A stretch of DNA of 64,000 bases, from contig NC_016458.1 of NCBI RefSeq assembly GCF_000226115.1, positions 5,738,001 to 5,802,000 of the forward strand. The letters are read 5' to 3'. The stretch comes from Thermothielavioides terrestris NRRL 8126 (lineage: Eukaryota > Ascomycota > Sordariomycetes > Sordariales > Chaetomiaceae). Of the stretch, positions 10,283-22,160 are shown one piece after another (position 1 is the first letter of the stretch; every line of letters begins with the position of its first letter). Under the pieces are notes generated by a model, which was not told where the DNA came from, made no database searches, and worked only from the letters and a program-made list of their open reading frames with translations. Both the position numbers and the translations under genes were made by a program.

Positions 10283-12291
10283 ATGGCGCCCAAAGCCGCG
10301 CCCGCCAGTGCATCAGGGAAGAACAAGAGGGAATTCGTCCATCCATCGGCCAAGCATGCGAGGAAGAAGTAGGCGCCGTCCCTCCCCAACTGCAGCATTC
10401 GCTCGTTGGGGCGCAGCACAACAACATCATCACCTCGCGCGGAAGTGGGAGCAAGTTGAATGAAGCTGCAGGCTGACCAAGGATTCTCTCTCTCTCTCTC
10501 TAGGGCAATCAAGAATGCTTTCGCCATTGAGCCAATCTCTGCCTTCTACATGTTTCTGGCCGCCAACCTCGTTGCCGCCCTCTTTTCTCCGATCCAAGAC
10601 TGCGACGAGACGTTCAACTACTGGGAGCCAACCCACTACCTCAGCCATGGCTACGGTCTGCAGACGTGGGAGTACTCGCCCGACTACGCCATCCGCAGCT
10701 GGCTGTACATTGCCATCCACGCCATCGGCGTCAACATCCGCCGGCTGCTGCCGCACCCGTCCAAGACCGCCGAGTTCTACTTCCTCCGCTACCTGCTCGC
10801 TTTCGCCTGCGCTCTGTGCCAGACGCTCATGTGGCGCGCCATATGCCTGGCCTTGAACCCGCGTGTTGGGCTCTTCTTCATCCTCGCGCTGGTCTTCAGC
10901 CCAGGTAACTTCCACGCCAGCACCGCCTTCCTCCCGTCCAGCTTCGCCATGTACATGGCTATGCTCGGAGCGGCGGCTTTCGTGAACTGGCGTGGCGGGA
11001 TCAAGACGTCGCAGGGTATGTTTTGGTTCGCTCTGGGCGGCGTTCTTGGCTGGCCTTTTGCCATTGCGTTGTGCGCCCCCTTTGTGGCCGAGGAAATCTT
11101 CTTCGCGATGCTGAGCGACAAGGAGCGCTTCTTCGAATCGTTCATCCGCCTTAGCCGCGGTGTCGTAGCAACGGTGCTCTTAGTTGTATGTCCCATCCTG
11201 CTTATTTACCTCGATTTCACTGTGCTGAAACTTGTTGCAAGGCTTTCGACACTGCCGTCAACACCTTCTTTTACAGAAAGGTCGAGGTCGTGTCCTGGAA
11301 CATCGTCAAGTACAACATCTTCTCGAAGACCGGCGGCCCAGATCTGTACGGCACGGAACCGTGGACATTCTATTTCAAGAATCTCCTGCTGAACTTCAAT
11401 GTTTGGTTCATCCTCGCCTTGCTTTCCCTTCCGCTCTTCATCCTCCAGAAGTTCGTCTCCCGCCGAACCACGGGCGAGACCTTCCAATCCGGCCTGCGCA
11501 CGCTCGTCTTCCTGTCGCCCTTTTACATGTGGCTGGCCATCTTCTCTCTGCAGCCGCACAAGGAAGAGCGGTTCATGTACCCGGCGTACCCCTTCCTGGC
11601 CCTCAACGCCGCGCTGGCGCTGCACACCCTGCTCGCCTTCCTCGGCAACGCCGACCCCCGGACCCTGGTCGGCCGCATCCCCGCCAAAGCAAAACTCGCC
11701 GTCGTGGCCCTCGGTCTCCTCTTCTCCATCGACCTCGGCCTCGCACGCATCTGGGGCCTCTACACGGGCTACCACGCGCCGCTGTCCGTCTACGCGCCGC
11801 TCGCCAGCGAGGTCGGCGGGCCGGGCGACACGGTCTGCCTCGGCAAGGACTGGCACCGCTTCCCCTCGTCGTTCTTCCTGCCCCGCGGCATGCACGCCAA
11901 GTTCGTGCGCTCCGAGTTCCGCGGCCTGCTGCCCGGCGAGTTCTCCGAGGCCCGCACCGGCTTCGGCTTCTGGAGCGGCACCTGGCTGCCCACCATCGGG
12001 CTGAACGACCGCAACGAGGAGGACCCGGGCAAGTACGTGGACCTGCGGGCCTGCGTGTTCTTGGTCGACACGCAGTTCCCCGAGCGCGGCGCGGACGAGC
12101 CGCTGCCGCCGAACGAGCCGGACTATGCCAGGGACGTGCAGCGGTGGGAGGAGGTCAAGTGCGTGCCGTTCCTGGATGCAGAGAGGACGCACTTCCTGGC
12201 GAGGGTGCTCTGGATGCCGGACTTGGCGATCGTGCCGGAGCGGCTGAGGAGGCGGTGGGGTAGGCATTGCTTGTTGAAGCAGAAAAGGTGA
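10283..12291 (+). CDS. ALG9: Alpha-1,2-mannosyltransferase ALG9 (GT22)
   Basis: Three exons: 10283-10368, 10504-11185 and 11242-12291, giving 605 residues with phases that match. ALG9 adds alpha-1,2 mannoses to the lipid-linked oligosaccharide in the ER lumen for N-glycosylation. The GT22 acidic loop (QDCDETFNYWEPTHYL, about residue 60), repeated hydrophobic segments, the YGTEPWTFYFKNLLLNFN block and the HKEERFMYPAYP motif are all present. Exon 1 encodes a short basic cytosolic start (MAPKAAPAS...). Intron 1 (10369-10503, 135 bp) ends in a pure CT run, (CT)n then AG. Intron 2 (11186-11241, 56 bp) starts GTATGT. Without exon 1 the frame would have to start at a less suitable ATG. It shares an upstream region with NAF1. 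Length agrees with fungal ALG9. Confidence 0.93.
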
Positions 12292-13938
12292 AAACTGCGT
12301 TGCAAGGCGGCGACGACGAAGACGACGACGACGATGACAACGACGACGAGTTACTAATGATTCGTAGGGGGTATGATGCAATGGTGGACAGCATCTCGTA
12401 GCATAGACCTCAATACCGCAGCACACGTGGTGTGAAGACTAACTCACATTTGGGATGTTCTGTCACCCTCTATGCTTGACTCGGCATAAGACCCGACATT
12501 CTCAACAGAGCTTTCTGTAGTTATGTCTCGGTCATGTACTTGATGCCGAACGTGAGCCTCGCGCTCTCGGCGATGCCAAAACTCGACGAACGCCGACTCC
12601 TACGATGCGATACGGTGACTTTGATCTGATTGAAGATGGTTGATGCCGGCAGCGAGCGTATCTCAGTTGATACTTCCCACCTGCAAACGCTACACCGATC
12701 CTACTTTCATGTGACGTACCTACATTCATCCGAGAAGCTTCGAGATTCATGCATGACGCTGGGAGTTGGGACTGCCGGGACTTGGGGTTATCATGAGGAA
12801 CTTGGAATGCATAACGACAAGGGGATCCTTGATGGTGGCCGGATATAAACGAGGCTAGGCAACTCACATTGGCAGGCATGTGTTCTAGCGCACCCGGCGG
12901 GAAAGGATTAGCTTATAGCCCTGCCATCTCCGTGGCCGGATCCGACGGTCTGATGGTTAGTGAGGTTGTGCTGACTCGGTCCCGGCCCGCTCTTTCTGCA
13001 GCTCCGGAGTCCCCACTTGCCCTTTTCTCGTGCGCAGCGGTATGCGATTGGCCAGCTCCGCCTAAAGCTCCCGCATCCTGCCTCGGTGCCCACTACCATG
13101 GCAAGAGCATTTTCATCGCTTCCCGAATGCGATCAACAGGAGGAGGGAATTTGTGGAAATATGTTGAGAAAGCTTGGTTAGATAGGTAAGGCAGCAGGCT
13201 TGCGCTTCCTTCTGTCGAAGCCTGGTGTAGCTGGTCAGCTGAAACCGGGGCCGTAAGCTTCCCACAGTAGTCCGGTGCAGAGGGGCATCGAAAGGCAATG
13301 AAAATGGTTGCCTGGAAGCACCATTGGAGCCACGAGGTCCAGAACCCCCACTTGGGTGTGGTGGTAAACCGTCCCGGTTGCGTGTTGCAAATCCCAGGGC
13401 TGCTGTCATTTGTGCGGCCCGACAGTAGGGACAGACACACTCATTTCTGCTGTGCATCGCTACACGGAGTCTTGTCAAATATGGCTGAAACGTATCGTCG
13501 CACACCAAGAGACCGCCGATGGCATCGCCGAGGGTAAAGTGCAGGCGGCACCAGAACTTGGTGCTTCGCTAGCAGAGGTGGTCAACACAGTAGAGTAACC
13601 AAGTGCAAAGCGCCGTACAAAGTCGCCGATGCCAAGATGGCAACAATGCCCTTCCAGCAACAGGCCGTCATCCTCAGCAGCGACCTCACACTGCTTGGTA
13701 ACGAAAAGTTAGGCGTCAAACGCTATTCTAGTGCTATCAATGCTACGACTAGTTCCTACCAAGTTGCCAAAAGTACATTCCGATTGCAAGCTGCTCGGAC
13801 CCAGGATTCTATCCAACTATCTCCGCTGGCGGCCTCGTCTTCATGTGCTCTGAAGCACCTGGTACTCATACACCCCGAAAACCCACAAATAAACCAGGAA
13901 CAGCAAAACGTCCCTGTTCCGATCGCCATTTCTTCTTA
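12292..13938. other. Intergenic; GAC-type microsatellite after ALG9
   Basis: A (GAC/GAY)n trinucleotide run lies at about 12306-12350, just behind the ALG9 stop, probably in its 3' untranslated region. The remaining 1.5 kb shows only short overlapping frames with no recognisable product and no tRNA-like fold that I can support. Confidence 0.5.
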
Positions 13939-14705
13939 TCATTGTGGAAGCGGACCGGGTCGGAACACCATCACCCAGACCATCCACGCCCACCCAATAA
14001 ACAGCGGCACCAGCGACGCAAGCAGCAGCATCCATCGTGTGCGATCCCGGGCACGAGTCCCGCGCCACCACTTCTTCACCCGCGTCTTGAGCTTCCGGGC
14101 TTGCGGACACGTGCTCGTGCCGTAGATCAGGCACCCCAGTCCCGGCCGCGACTCACACTCCATGTGTTCTCGCCTCCGGCGCATGAGTAGCCTGCTCAAT
14201 GCGTGTCAGCTGCCGCGCTTCATTCCAAATCCGTTGAAATAACATAGCTAAGATCAGGGAAAAGAAAAAAAAAAGGAAAAAGAGGAAGGAGGCGAATCAA
14301 AGAAAATTAAAGCCCGTACTTCACACTCCCCCGACAGAAACGCAAGTCGCTGCCCAGATCGCACCGCTGATCGTTCGGGCACTCGAGGTGCAGCAGGCGG
14401 CGCTCCATGAGCCATTCTACCTTGAGCCGGACGCCCGTGTCGACCAGCCGGTAGAAGTGGCGGTTCGTGTGCTTGAGCGACAGCGCGTCCGGGTAGATGA
14501 GATACTGCGCGATGAGGAGGTGGATTTCGGGCGGAAGCGTAACCAGCGTCGGGCGGGGCCGGTTGGTGCTAAGTGTGAGACTTGCGTTTGACGCGGAAGG
14601 CGGAGCCGGATCGGGGCCGCTTTTCTCGGGCGGACTCCGGTCGGCTTGGGCTGGGTTCTCGGCGGTGCTGGCGGGTCGCCGGAGGCGGAGAAGCCAGGAG
14701 ATCAT
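13939..14705 (-). CDS. F-box protein with C-terminal membrane segment
   Basis: Two exons on the minus strand, 14705-14320 and 14191-13939, with a 128-bp intron (GTACGG..GAGCAG), giving 212 residues. The splice restores the block SVK-LLMRRRREHMEC across the junction. Residues about 50-95 form an F-box-like domain (LPPEIHLLIAQYL, then LSLKHTNRHFYRLV), which in SCF ubiquitin ligases binds Skp1. A Cys-rich stretch follows (CPNDQRCDLGSDLRFC, then ECESRPGLGCLIYGTSTC) with spacing that could bind metal. A hydrophobic segment near the C-terminus (MLLLASLVPLFIGWAWMVWV) looks like a single membrane anchor. Similar small Cys-rich F-box proteins are common in Sordariomycetes; the target is unknown. Divergent from EXO5. 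Confidence 0.8.
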
Positions 14706-15453
14706 CGCGGCTGGTTACTGGTTCGGGCCCGGGGAACGGTGTTGTTTTGCCGGGTCGGGGAGAAGGAGAAGGGACGGCGCACATTTAACAAGCGATAATT
14801 ACATGGTACTATTGATATCTTGATGGATGCCTCCAAAAGGGACAGCGTTTCCAAACCTCGATGTGCTCTCGCTGGTCATCCGCCCTCTTGTCTCCTTGGC
14901 GTCAAACCCTTGGCGATAGGCGGGTGCCAGAGGCTGGCGAATGTGAGTGGCCAGGTCAGGCAGTTTGGACCCCTGTTAGGCATAAAGCAAGTGCCTGGCT
15001 AGGCCCAATCTGGACGCCCTGGTGCGCGGTTGCGTCACGCCTTGTGACAGCGTGTTGCAGCCTGCAGCCGTCGGACATCCAATACGAGGTGTGGGCTTTC
15101 GTGGCTCGAAAGGCTAAACTCTTCAGTTGAGTCAGGAAGGAAAGCCATCGGGTCTGTCCTGCACAAACGATGAGTGGCAAGGCTTCCGGAGACCCCTCAT
15201 GGCGTTAGCTATAACATTACCTAGTTACACGTGACCACGCGTGCGGAAGAGACCTGTAGCAAAATGGGTGGGGGAGTGAGGCGCGGACTGGAAAGGTCTG
15301 GTTGGCCAATCGTCCAACGGCCTTCCAGCGGCAAGCGAAACCGATGGCGGGGTGAGGCCTGCCATCGGTTCCCAGCCTCGTCTGTCGCCTCGACTCTTCT
15401 TGTTCTGGATAACTCGAAAATCATGCCATGCACTGATGTTGGAGTTTACTGGT
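14706..15453. other. Intergenic between divergent F-box gene and EXO5
   Basis: About 750 bp of shared upstream region. One TGAGTCA occurs at 15128-15134, some 320 bp before EXO5. No gene or strong core-promoter motif is recognised. Confidence 0.4.
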
Positions 15454-17558
15454 ATGGCGCGCCTTGTCTTCGACGGCGGCAGCAGCAGCAGCGGTAGCGC
15501 CAGCGACAGCGACTATGGCGAGGATCTGACATTGTCCGAGGCGGAGTTGCTTATGGCGGCCTTCGCTGAGCGCTTTGCCCCAGTTTCGCCACTGTCTCGG
15601 CCCGCTCCGACAACTCCAGCACCACGCCCCAGCGGCTCAACCCCTGCACCTGCAAGAAACACACAGACGCCCAGTCCGATCTCTCCAATTCTCGACCCAG
15701 ATGCTTCCCAGGCCGTTGAAGAGACTATTGCCGCCCTCAGCGACGACGATCTGACTTCCGACGTCTCGGAGCTCCAAAAAGATGCAGTCCCGAGCGGTCG
15801 GCAGGGCGATCCGCACAAGCACGAGTTGCCACGCGGCGGCCTTGCTGATGAGAAGCAAAACAGAAAGCTCGCGCCTTCGGTCTCCGGGCATGATGGCGAC
15901 CTCGGTTCATTCGTCTCCAAGACGAAGGCCAGGTCAATACCTACGCTGCTTCCAGGCCCGGATGTTATCTACCCAGACTGTAGGTGTTGAGCCGCATCCC
16001 GCTTGTCGCATTCTTCTAACTGACCGGCAAGCGATTAGTGAGTCGCGCGCTCTCGGATGCGCAAGCGGCCGATATCTCTATCGCTCCCGCTAATGAGCAA
16101 GCTGGGGTCGCCACCGAAGACAACCGCCCGCCGCTCCTGCGATTCCGCACATTCCCGATGAAGCCCCTTTCCGTATCGGACTTGACGGCCGGCTCGTGGT
16201 GCGAACTTCAGTATTTCTACACTCTGACCAGGCTTCCGGGCGGCCGGAAAACACGGACGGCGGCGATGAAGCGGGGGTCTGCTGTCCACGAGAGGCTTGA
16301 GCGGGAGGTCTTCACGCCGGTTAACATCGAGGTCGCCAAGAAGGAAGACACCTTCGGCTTGAAGATCTGGAACATCATTCAAGGCCTGCGCGTGCTGCGC
16401 GACGAGGGATTTACCCGCGAGCTCGAAGTATGGGGCATGGTCGACGGGAACGTGGTCAACGGCGTCATCGACAGTCTGAGCTACGAGAATCCAGACCCTG
16501 AGTTGCAAGAAGACGTTCTCAGCAGCCGTGGCAGCAGCCAGACGGTCACGAATTCCCAGCCTTACGAGCCCAGCGCGGCCGAGGATTATGAGATCTACAT
16601 CACCGACGTGAAGACTCGAAATAGCACGACCCCGCCTCCGAAGGCCCAGGTCCGCGTGGCCCTCATCCAGCTCTTTCTCTATCACCGCTTCCTCTCGGAA
16701 ATGGCCTCTGACAAGCTCGACTATATCCGTGTGTTCGAGCGCTACGGGCTCAACCTGGATGAGCCCTTCTCCGACGCTTTCATGGCCCAGATCGGCGCCA
16801 TACACGACGAGGTCTTCGTCGAGACCCAGCTCAACGCGGACGCCTTTGACGCCGGATCGACGACCGACGCAAGCTCCAACGCCGACTTCGTCTCCGCCCC
16901 CTCCAGCCCGTCCCAATCACCCGCCGTCTTCCCCGACTCCTCCCAAAACCTGAGATACCGCACCCTCCGCGCCCTCCTCCCCCTCCTCAGAGCCGAACTG
17001 CGTCTCACCTTCCCCCGCGGCGCCGCCGACCTCGGTCAGATAGTAGCGGTCGAGTACCGGTACCGCGGACGTGACCCGCCACCCCCGGCCAATTCCGAGC
17101 TCAGCAACAACCATGACGACGGCGCCAGCGCCAGCGCCAGCGCCAGCGCCGCCGTGCCCCCGCCGCCGCCGCTGCCGCGCTACGTCCCCGGCTCCGTCAT
17201 CTGCGTCAACACCTTTTTCGTCGAGCCCGAGACGCTCGACCTGTACCTGGCCGACACGATGCGCTGGTGGAAGGGCGAGCGGGCGCCGCGCGGCGTCGCG
17301 CTCGACGAGGCCCCGCTCAAGTGCCGGTCGTGCGAGTTCGCCGACGAGTGCGAGTGGCGCCTGGGCTTGGAGCAGGAGGCGCTGCTCAAGGCGAGGAGGA
17401 GGAGGGAGATGGAGATGAAGATCGAGGGGGGAAACGAGAGGGAAGTGGAGGTGAAAGTGGAGGCCGGGGCGGAGGTGGACGGTGTGAGCGAGGATGGGGC
17501 CGGGGGGAAGAAGAAGAGAGGGCGGAGGAAGAAGCCCCCCGCTGGCGCCGGTGCGTAG
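15454..17558 (+). CDS. EXO5: Exonuclease V (EXO5/DEM1), mitochondrial
   Basis: Two exons, 15454-15979 and 16039-17558, around a 59-bp intron (GTAGGT..GATTAG) with a CTGAC branch point; 681 residues. EXO5 is a 5' single-strand exonuclease with a 4Fe-4S cluster, needed for mitochondrial DNA maintenance in yeast. The conserved start of the nuclease is LSVSDLTAGSWCELQYFYTL (Cys about 230). The PD-(D/E)XK core appears as YITDVKTR (about 363-370), followed by a Q-x-x-LFLYH helix. The cluster cysteines are in CRSCEFADEC (about 604-613). The N-terminal 170 residues are Ser/Pro-rich and little conserved. Low-complexity inserts include an Ala-Ser run near 17125-17155 from a hexanucleotide repeat, and the tail is Lys/Glu-rich. 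I prefer the ATG at 15454 (purine at -3, G at +4) over the in-frame ATG at 15436. Confidence 0.9.
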
Positions 17559-18011
17559 TGCCCAGCGGACGGTGAAGCGGCAACAGCTCAAATTTGGCAT
17601 TTGATGTAATCCCATTAGACGCGATGGGGAACGGAAATACCATAGCAGAGCACGCAGCGGTGCTGTCTGCTTTAGATAAATTGGATACCTGTCACATCTG
17701 GCATGCATTTTAGCTGCCAACCGCGCGAAATCGCCAGGTTTAGGAGTCATGAACAGCATTTGTCAACTCATGAGATGGATGGTTGCACCTGCTGCTGTGC
17801 CATCAAACACACTTCTATACGCACGGAAAGCCTGAGGTATTGAGCAAGCCAACCAGCAACGGCCGTCGCTCCCATCTGCCGCTCCTCAATGCACAATGTC
17901 CCGAATGCCTGATCTTCCGCTAGCACCGTAATCTCCACTTCAAAGATTGCAAAGGATGAAAGAAATAAGGAAATCTTCTTCTGATTTTGGGTTTTTGCTG
18001 CTAGAGCGGAC
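17559..18011. other. Intergenic between convergent EXO5 and ProRS
   Basis: 450 bp of 3' flank of two converging genes. No gene seen. Confidence 0.5.
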
Positions 18012-19785
18012 CTAGTAGCTGCGCCCGAACATGCACCACTGCTCCGCAAACCGGCCACACTCCGGGTTCAGGCACTTCGTCACCCCCTTGACCAGGCCCT
18101 CGGGCTGCTCGAAGGGGATGCAGAGAGACTTCATGCCCATGGAGGGAGCCTTCTGGCCTTCGGGAGTATCGGGCGACTCGTCGGCGCGGCCGGCCGTCAA
18201 CTCCTTGATCCTCTCCTCGCAGGCGGGGACGAGGCAGTGCGGGATGATGACGACGTTCTTGGCGTCCAGCGCGGGGACGATCTCGTCCCACGAGGTCTTG
18301 ACCAGGCGGTGCGCGCGGTACGCCGCGTCGGCCCTGTCGTACATGTCCTGCTGGATGGTCTCGAGCAGCGCCGGCACCTTGGCCGTCAGCTCGGCGATCG
18401 GGATCGTCCCCTTCTCGCCCGTGTCGCGCCGCGCGTAGCTGACCACCTCCTTGGCCGCGTCCTTGGGGCCGAACTCCAGGCGCAGCGGCACGCCCTTCAG
18501 CTCCCAGTCGTTGAACTTCCACGCCGGGGTGTAGCCCTCGCGCAGGTCGACGTCAACGCGGACGCCGGCCTTCTTGAGGATGCCGAAGATCTCGTCGAGG
18601 TGCTTGAGGTGCTTCTCCTTCTCCTCGGCAGTCATCTTCGCCGTGAGACCGACCGGGATGAGGATGGACTGGATCTTGGCGATGCGCGGGGGCAGGACGA
18701 GACCCTTGTCGTCGCCGTGAATCATGACCATAACGCCGATGACACGGGTCGAGAGACCCCACGAGTTCTGCCAGACGTGGATGTGCTTTCCCTTCTCGTT
18801 CGGGTCTTCGACGGTGATGTCGAACATCTTGGAAAAGTTCTGTCCGAGGCAGTGGGATGTCGCGCCCTGGATGGCGCGCCCGTTCGACGGGATATAGCCC
18901 TCCACCGTCGTTGTGTAGTAACCGCCGGCGAACTTCTCGGCCTCTGTCTTCTTCCCCCGCACGACCGGAACGGCGAGCAGTTGCTCGTAAACGCCAGCGT
19001 ACAGCTCAAGAATTTGGAGCACCTCCTCGCCGGCGAGCTGCTCGGTCAGGTGGGCGGTGTGGCCTTCCTGCCAGAGGAACTCTCTGGCTCTGAGAAACGG
19101 GGTGGTTTGCTTGGCTTCCCAGCGGACAACCGAGTTCCACTGGTTCAGTCGGAAGGGGAGGTCACGATGGCTGCGGATCCACTTGGCGTAGTCTGTTCGG
19201 TCAGCCAAGGGCGATGGTCGGCGTGGAAGTTACGGTCGCTTACAAGGGTACATCACAGCTTCAGATGTCGGACGGACTGCGACGGGAACCTCAAGGTCCT
19301 TGTCGCCGCTGCCGAGAGTCAGTGAACCTTGGCATCGTGCAAACGAGTCCCGGCCCGACTTACGCCTTGGTCACCCACGCCAACTCGGGAGCGAAGCCCT
19401 CGACGTGATCCTTCTCCTTCTCCAGCGATTTTTTTGACAAGAACAAAGGGAAGCTGGTCTCCTCGACACCCATCGCTTCGATCCGCTCCTGGAACCACTT
19501 CCGGATCGTGTTCCAGATGTACATGGTGGCGGGACGCATGATGAAGAAGCCCGAGATCTCGTTGTAGTACTCGATCATCTCGGCCTTGAGCACGACTTCC
19601 TGGTACCATTGCGAGAAGTTCTCGGTCTTGGACACCGTGATGCCGATAATTTCGTCCGTCTTCTTGCCGCCCACGACGGGCACTGTCGTCTGCTTTGCGG
19701 CCTTCTCCGCTTTCGCGGCAGTCATCTTGGCCTGCTTCTCGGCCTTCTTGGCCGCGCTCTTGGACTGCTCCTTTGCGTCCTCCAT
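18012..19785 (-). CDS. Cytosolic prolyl-tRNA synthetase
   Basis: Three exons on the minus strand: 19785-19364, 19308-19244 and 19192-18012, giving 555 residues. The introns are only 55 and 51 bp and begin GTAAGT and GTAAGC. The 65-nt middle exon carries the class II block RPTSEAVMYPYYAKWIR, split at the second junction, which supports the model. This is the archaeal/eukaryotic-type ProRS, charging tRNA-Pro with proline in the cytosol. It has a Lys/Ala-rich N-terminus, class II motif 2 (NSVVRWE, then REFLWQEGHTAH), the anticodon-binding region, and the C-terminal ProRS domain ending in a tyrosine (MFGRSY). The N-terminal editing-like domain of yeast ProRS is absent, as in many filamentous fungi. 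Three TGASTCA sites lie upstream. Divergent from CCT1. Confidence 0.95.
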
Positions 19786-20330
19786 GGTTGCTGTGGTTTG
19801 CAGATGTGTCGGATAGAGCGATGGGAGTCGAGTCGACGGCTTTTATGTGCAGTTGACGCCCGATTGACTCACTGGGATGCCTCGCCGGGAAGTGAGTCAA
19901 AATTCCCCAGAGTTGGTTGCACACTCAGGACGAGACACGGACTGAGTCAAAATTCCGGAGGGTTGGTTGCACACAGGACGAGACTGCTTTTTCGAATGCC
20001 CCGCACTTGGCCGTCGTCGCATTGCTGCCGAAACGAGGGGCACTGCGGGCTGGGCGGCCTGGGCCGCTACCCCTGCAAGCCATAATTTTGTGGGTCCCTG
20101 ACCAATGACGCCGGCAGGTCATTTTGGGCTTTGCGCCGGCATGGGATTATCTCACCATCCGGGTCAGGTAAAGTTACTGAGTGGAGGGGCTGCCTTGCAG
20201 CGGCGACTCAAGCTAGAAATTGCTGGAGCCTGTCAACAGACCGGATTTTGTTGTATCAAGTCAACGCTTTCACCTCCCTTCCCCCTCGGAGCGCGTTCTT
20301 TGACACCTGAAACCGAGCAATCTCCGCGCG
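19786..20330. promoter_or_regulatory. ProRS/CCT1 divergent promoter with three TGASTCA sites
   Basis: TGACTCA occurs at 19865-19871, and TGAGTCA at 19893-19899 and 19943-19949, that is 80, 108 and 158 bp before the ProRS ATG. The last two sit in a 50-bp imperfect tandem duplication (about 19892-19985) sharing TGAGTCAAAATTCC and GGTTGGTTGCACAC-like blocks. TGASTCA is the binding site of Gcn4/CPC1, which induces amino-acid biosynthesis and several aminoacyl-tRNA synthetase genes during amino-acid starvation. The sites are seen; regulation is inferred. Confidence 0.65.
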
Positions 20331-22160
20331 ATGGCTTCCATGTTCGAGCAGCCGAGAAACGGCACATTGTTTCTCGGCGGTCAAAAGATCTCTGGTGCAG
20401 ACATTCGGGACCAAAATGGTCGGTGGCTTCCGTCGAGCTGATGCAGCTCATCCGAGCTCCGAGGTGACGTGCTGACCAAGTCTCCCCCAGTTCTTGCTAC
20501 GCAGGCGATCGCAAATGTGGTTAAGAGTTCTTTTGGCCCCAGCGGCCTGGACAAGATGATGGTGGACGATATCGGTGTACGTTCCCCCGCCTTTCCTAGC
20601 CCCGCTGAATCGCGCCCCTGACTGGTGATGCAGGATGTGACGGTGACGAACGATGGCGCGACCATCCTGTCTCTGCTTGACGTCGAGCACCCGGCAGGCA
20701 AGATTCTAGTCGACCTTGCGCAGCAGCAGGACAAAGAAGTCGGCGATGGCACGACATCGGTTGTCTTGATTGCGGCGGAGCTGCTTAGGAGAGGAAACGA
20801 GCTGATGAAGAACCGGATACACCCGACGACCATCATTACGGGCTACCGTTTGGCCCTCCGCGAGGCAGTAAAGTACATGAACGAGCACGTTAGCATCAAG
20901 GTTGAACACTTGGGGCGCGAGTCGCTATTGAACATCGCCAAGACGTCCATGTCGAGCAAGGTCATCGGTGCCGATTCGGATTTCTTTGCGAACATGGTCG
21001 TCGACGCCATGCAGGCCGTCCGGACGACGAACAACAAGAACGAGGTCAAGTACCCGGTGAAGGCGGTCAACATTCTCAAGGCGCACGGCCAGGGCGTGCT
21101 CGAGTCGATCCTGGTCAAGGGCTACGCGCTCAACTGCACGGTGGCCTCGCAGGCGATGAAGACGCGGATACAGGATGCCAAGATTGCCTGCTTGGACATG
21201 AATCTGCAGAAGGAGAAGATGAAGCTCGGCGTTCAGATCACCGTGGACGACCCGGACCGGCTGGAGCAGATCCGGGCGCGCGAGTCGGGCATGATTATCG
21301 AGCGGGTCGAGATGATCCTGAAGGCCGGCGCCAACGTCGTCCTTACCACCAAGGGCATTGACGATCTCTGCTTGAAGCTATTCGTGGAGAGAGGCGCCAT
21401 GGCGGTGCGCCGGTGCAAGAAGGAGGACCTCCGCCGGATCGCCAAGGCCACCGGGGCCACCCTGCTGAGCACGCTGTCCGATCTGAACGGCGACGAGAAG
21501 TTCGAGCCCTCATACCTCGGCCATGCGGAGGAGGTCGTGCAGGAGCGCATCTCGGACGACGAGTGCATCCTGATCAAGGGCACCAAGGCGCACTCTTCGG
21601 CCTCCATCATCCTTCGGGGACCCAACGACTTCCAGCTCGACGAGATGGAGCGGTCCGTGCACGACAGCTTGTGCGCCGTCAAGCGGACGCTCGAGAGCGG
21701 GAGCATCGTGCCTGGCGGCGGCGCAGTCGAGACGGCGCTGCACATCTACCTCGAGGAGTTTGCCGGCACTGTGGGGTCACGGGAGCAGCTCGCCATCGGT
21801 GAGTTTGCGCAGTCATTACTCGTCATTCCCAAGACGCTCGCAGTCAACGCCGCCAAGGACGCCTCGGAGCTGGTTGCCCAGCTGCGGTCGAGGCACGCGC
21901 TGTCGCAGCGGATCCAGGAGGGCGAGGCGAACGAGGACGAGAAGACGGTGGCGCGCAAGAAAGCGTACAAGAACTACGGACTGGACCTGATGAAGGGCAA
22001 GGTGGTGGACGAGATCAAGGCGGGCGTGGTTGAGCCCAGCATCAGCAAGATCCGGCAGCTCAAGAGCGCGGTGGAGGCGTGCATCAGCATCATGCGCATC
22101 GATACCCTGATTAAGCTTGATCCAGAGCCGCAGCCGGAGGATGATGGGCACGACCACTAG
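20331..22160 (+). CDS. CCT1: T-complex protein 1 subunit alpha (CCT1)
   Basis: Three exons, 20331-20418, 20491-20576 and 20634-22160; 566 residues. Introns are 72 bp (unusual donor GTCGGT, acceptor CCCCAG) and 57 bp (GTACGT..TGCAG). CCT1 is one of the eight subunits of the cytosolic chaperonin TRiC, which folds actin and tubulin. The N-terminal [14 protein letters not shown] leads into [18 protein letters not shown] and [12 protein letters not shown], the equatorial ATP-binding region. The hydrolysis motif GDGTTS is at about 95-100. Further on come [14 protein letters not shown], the apical domain, and PGGGAVE with [12 protein letters not shown] in the second equatorial half. The tail ends in Glu/Asp/His. 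Length is typical. The first intron donor is non-consensus, but phase and family alignment leave no better site. Confidence 0.95.

Noticed and set aside
11206..12426. 406-codon open frame antisense to ALG9
   Set aside because: Low-complexity shadow of the conserved ALG9 exon.
18237..19325. 362-codon frame antisense to prolyl-tRNA synthetase
   Set aside because: It crosses both synthetase introns and has no recognisable motif; a codon-bias shadow.
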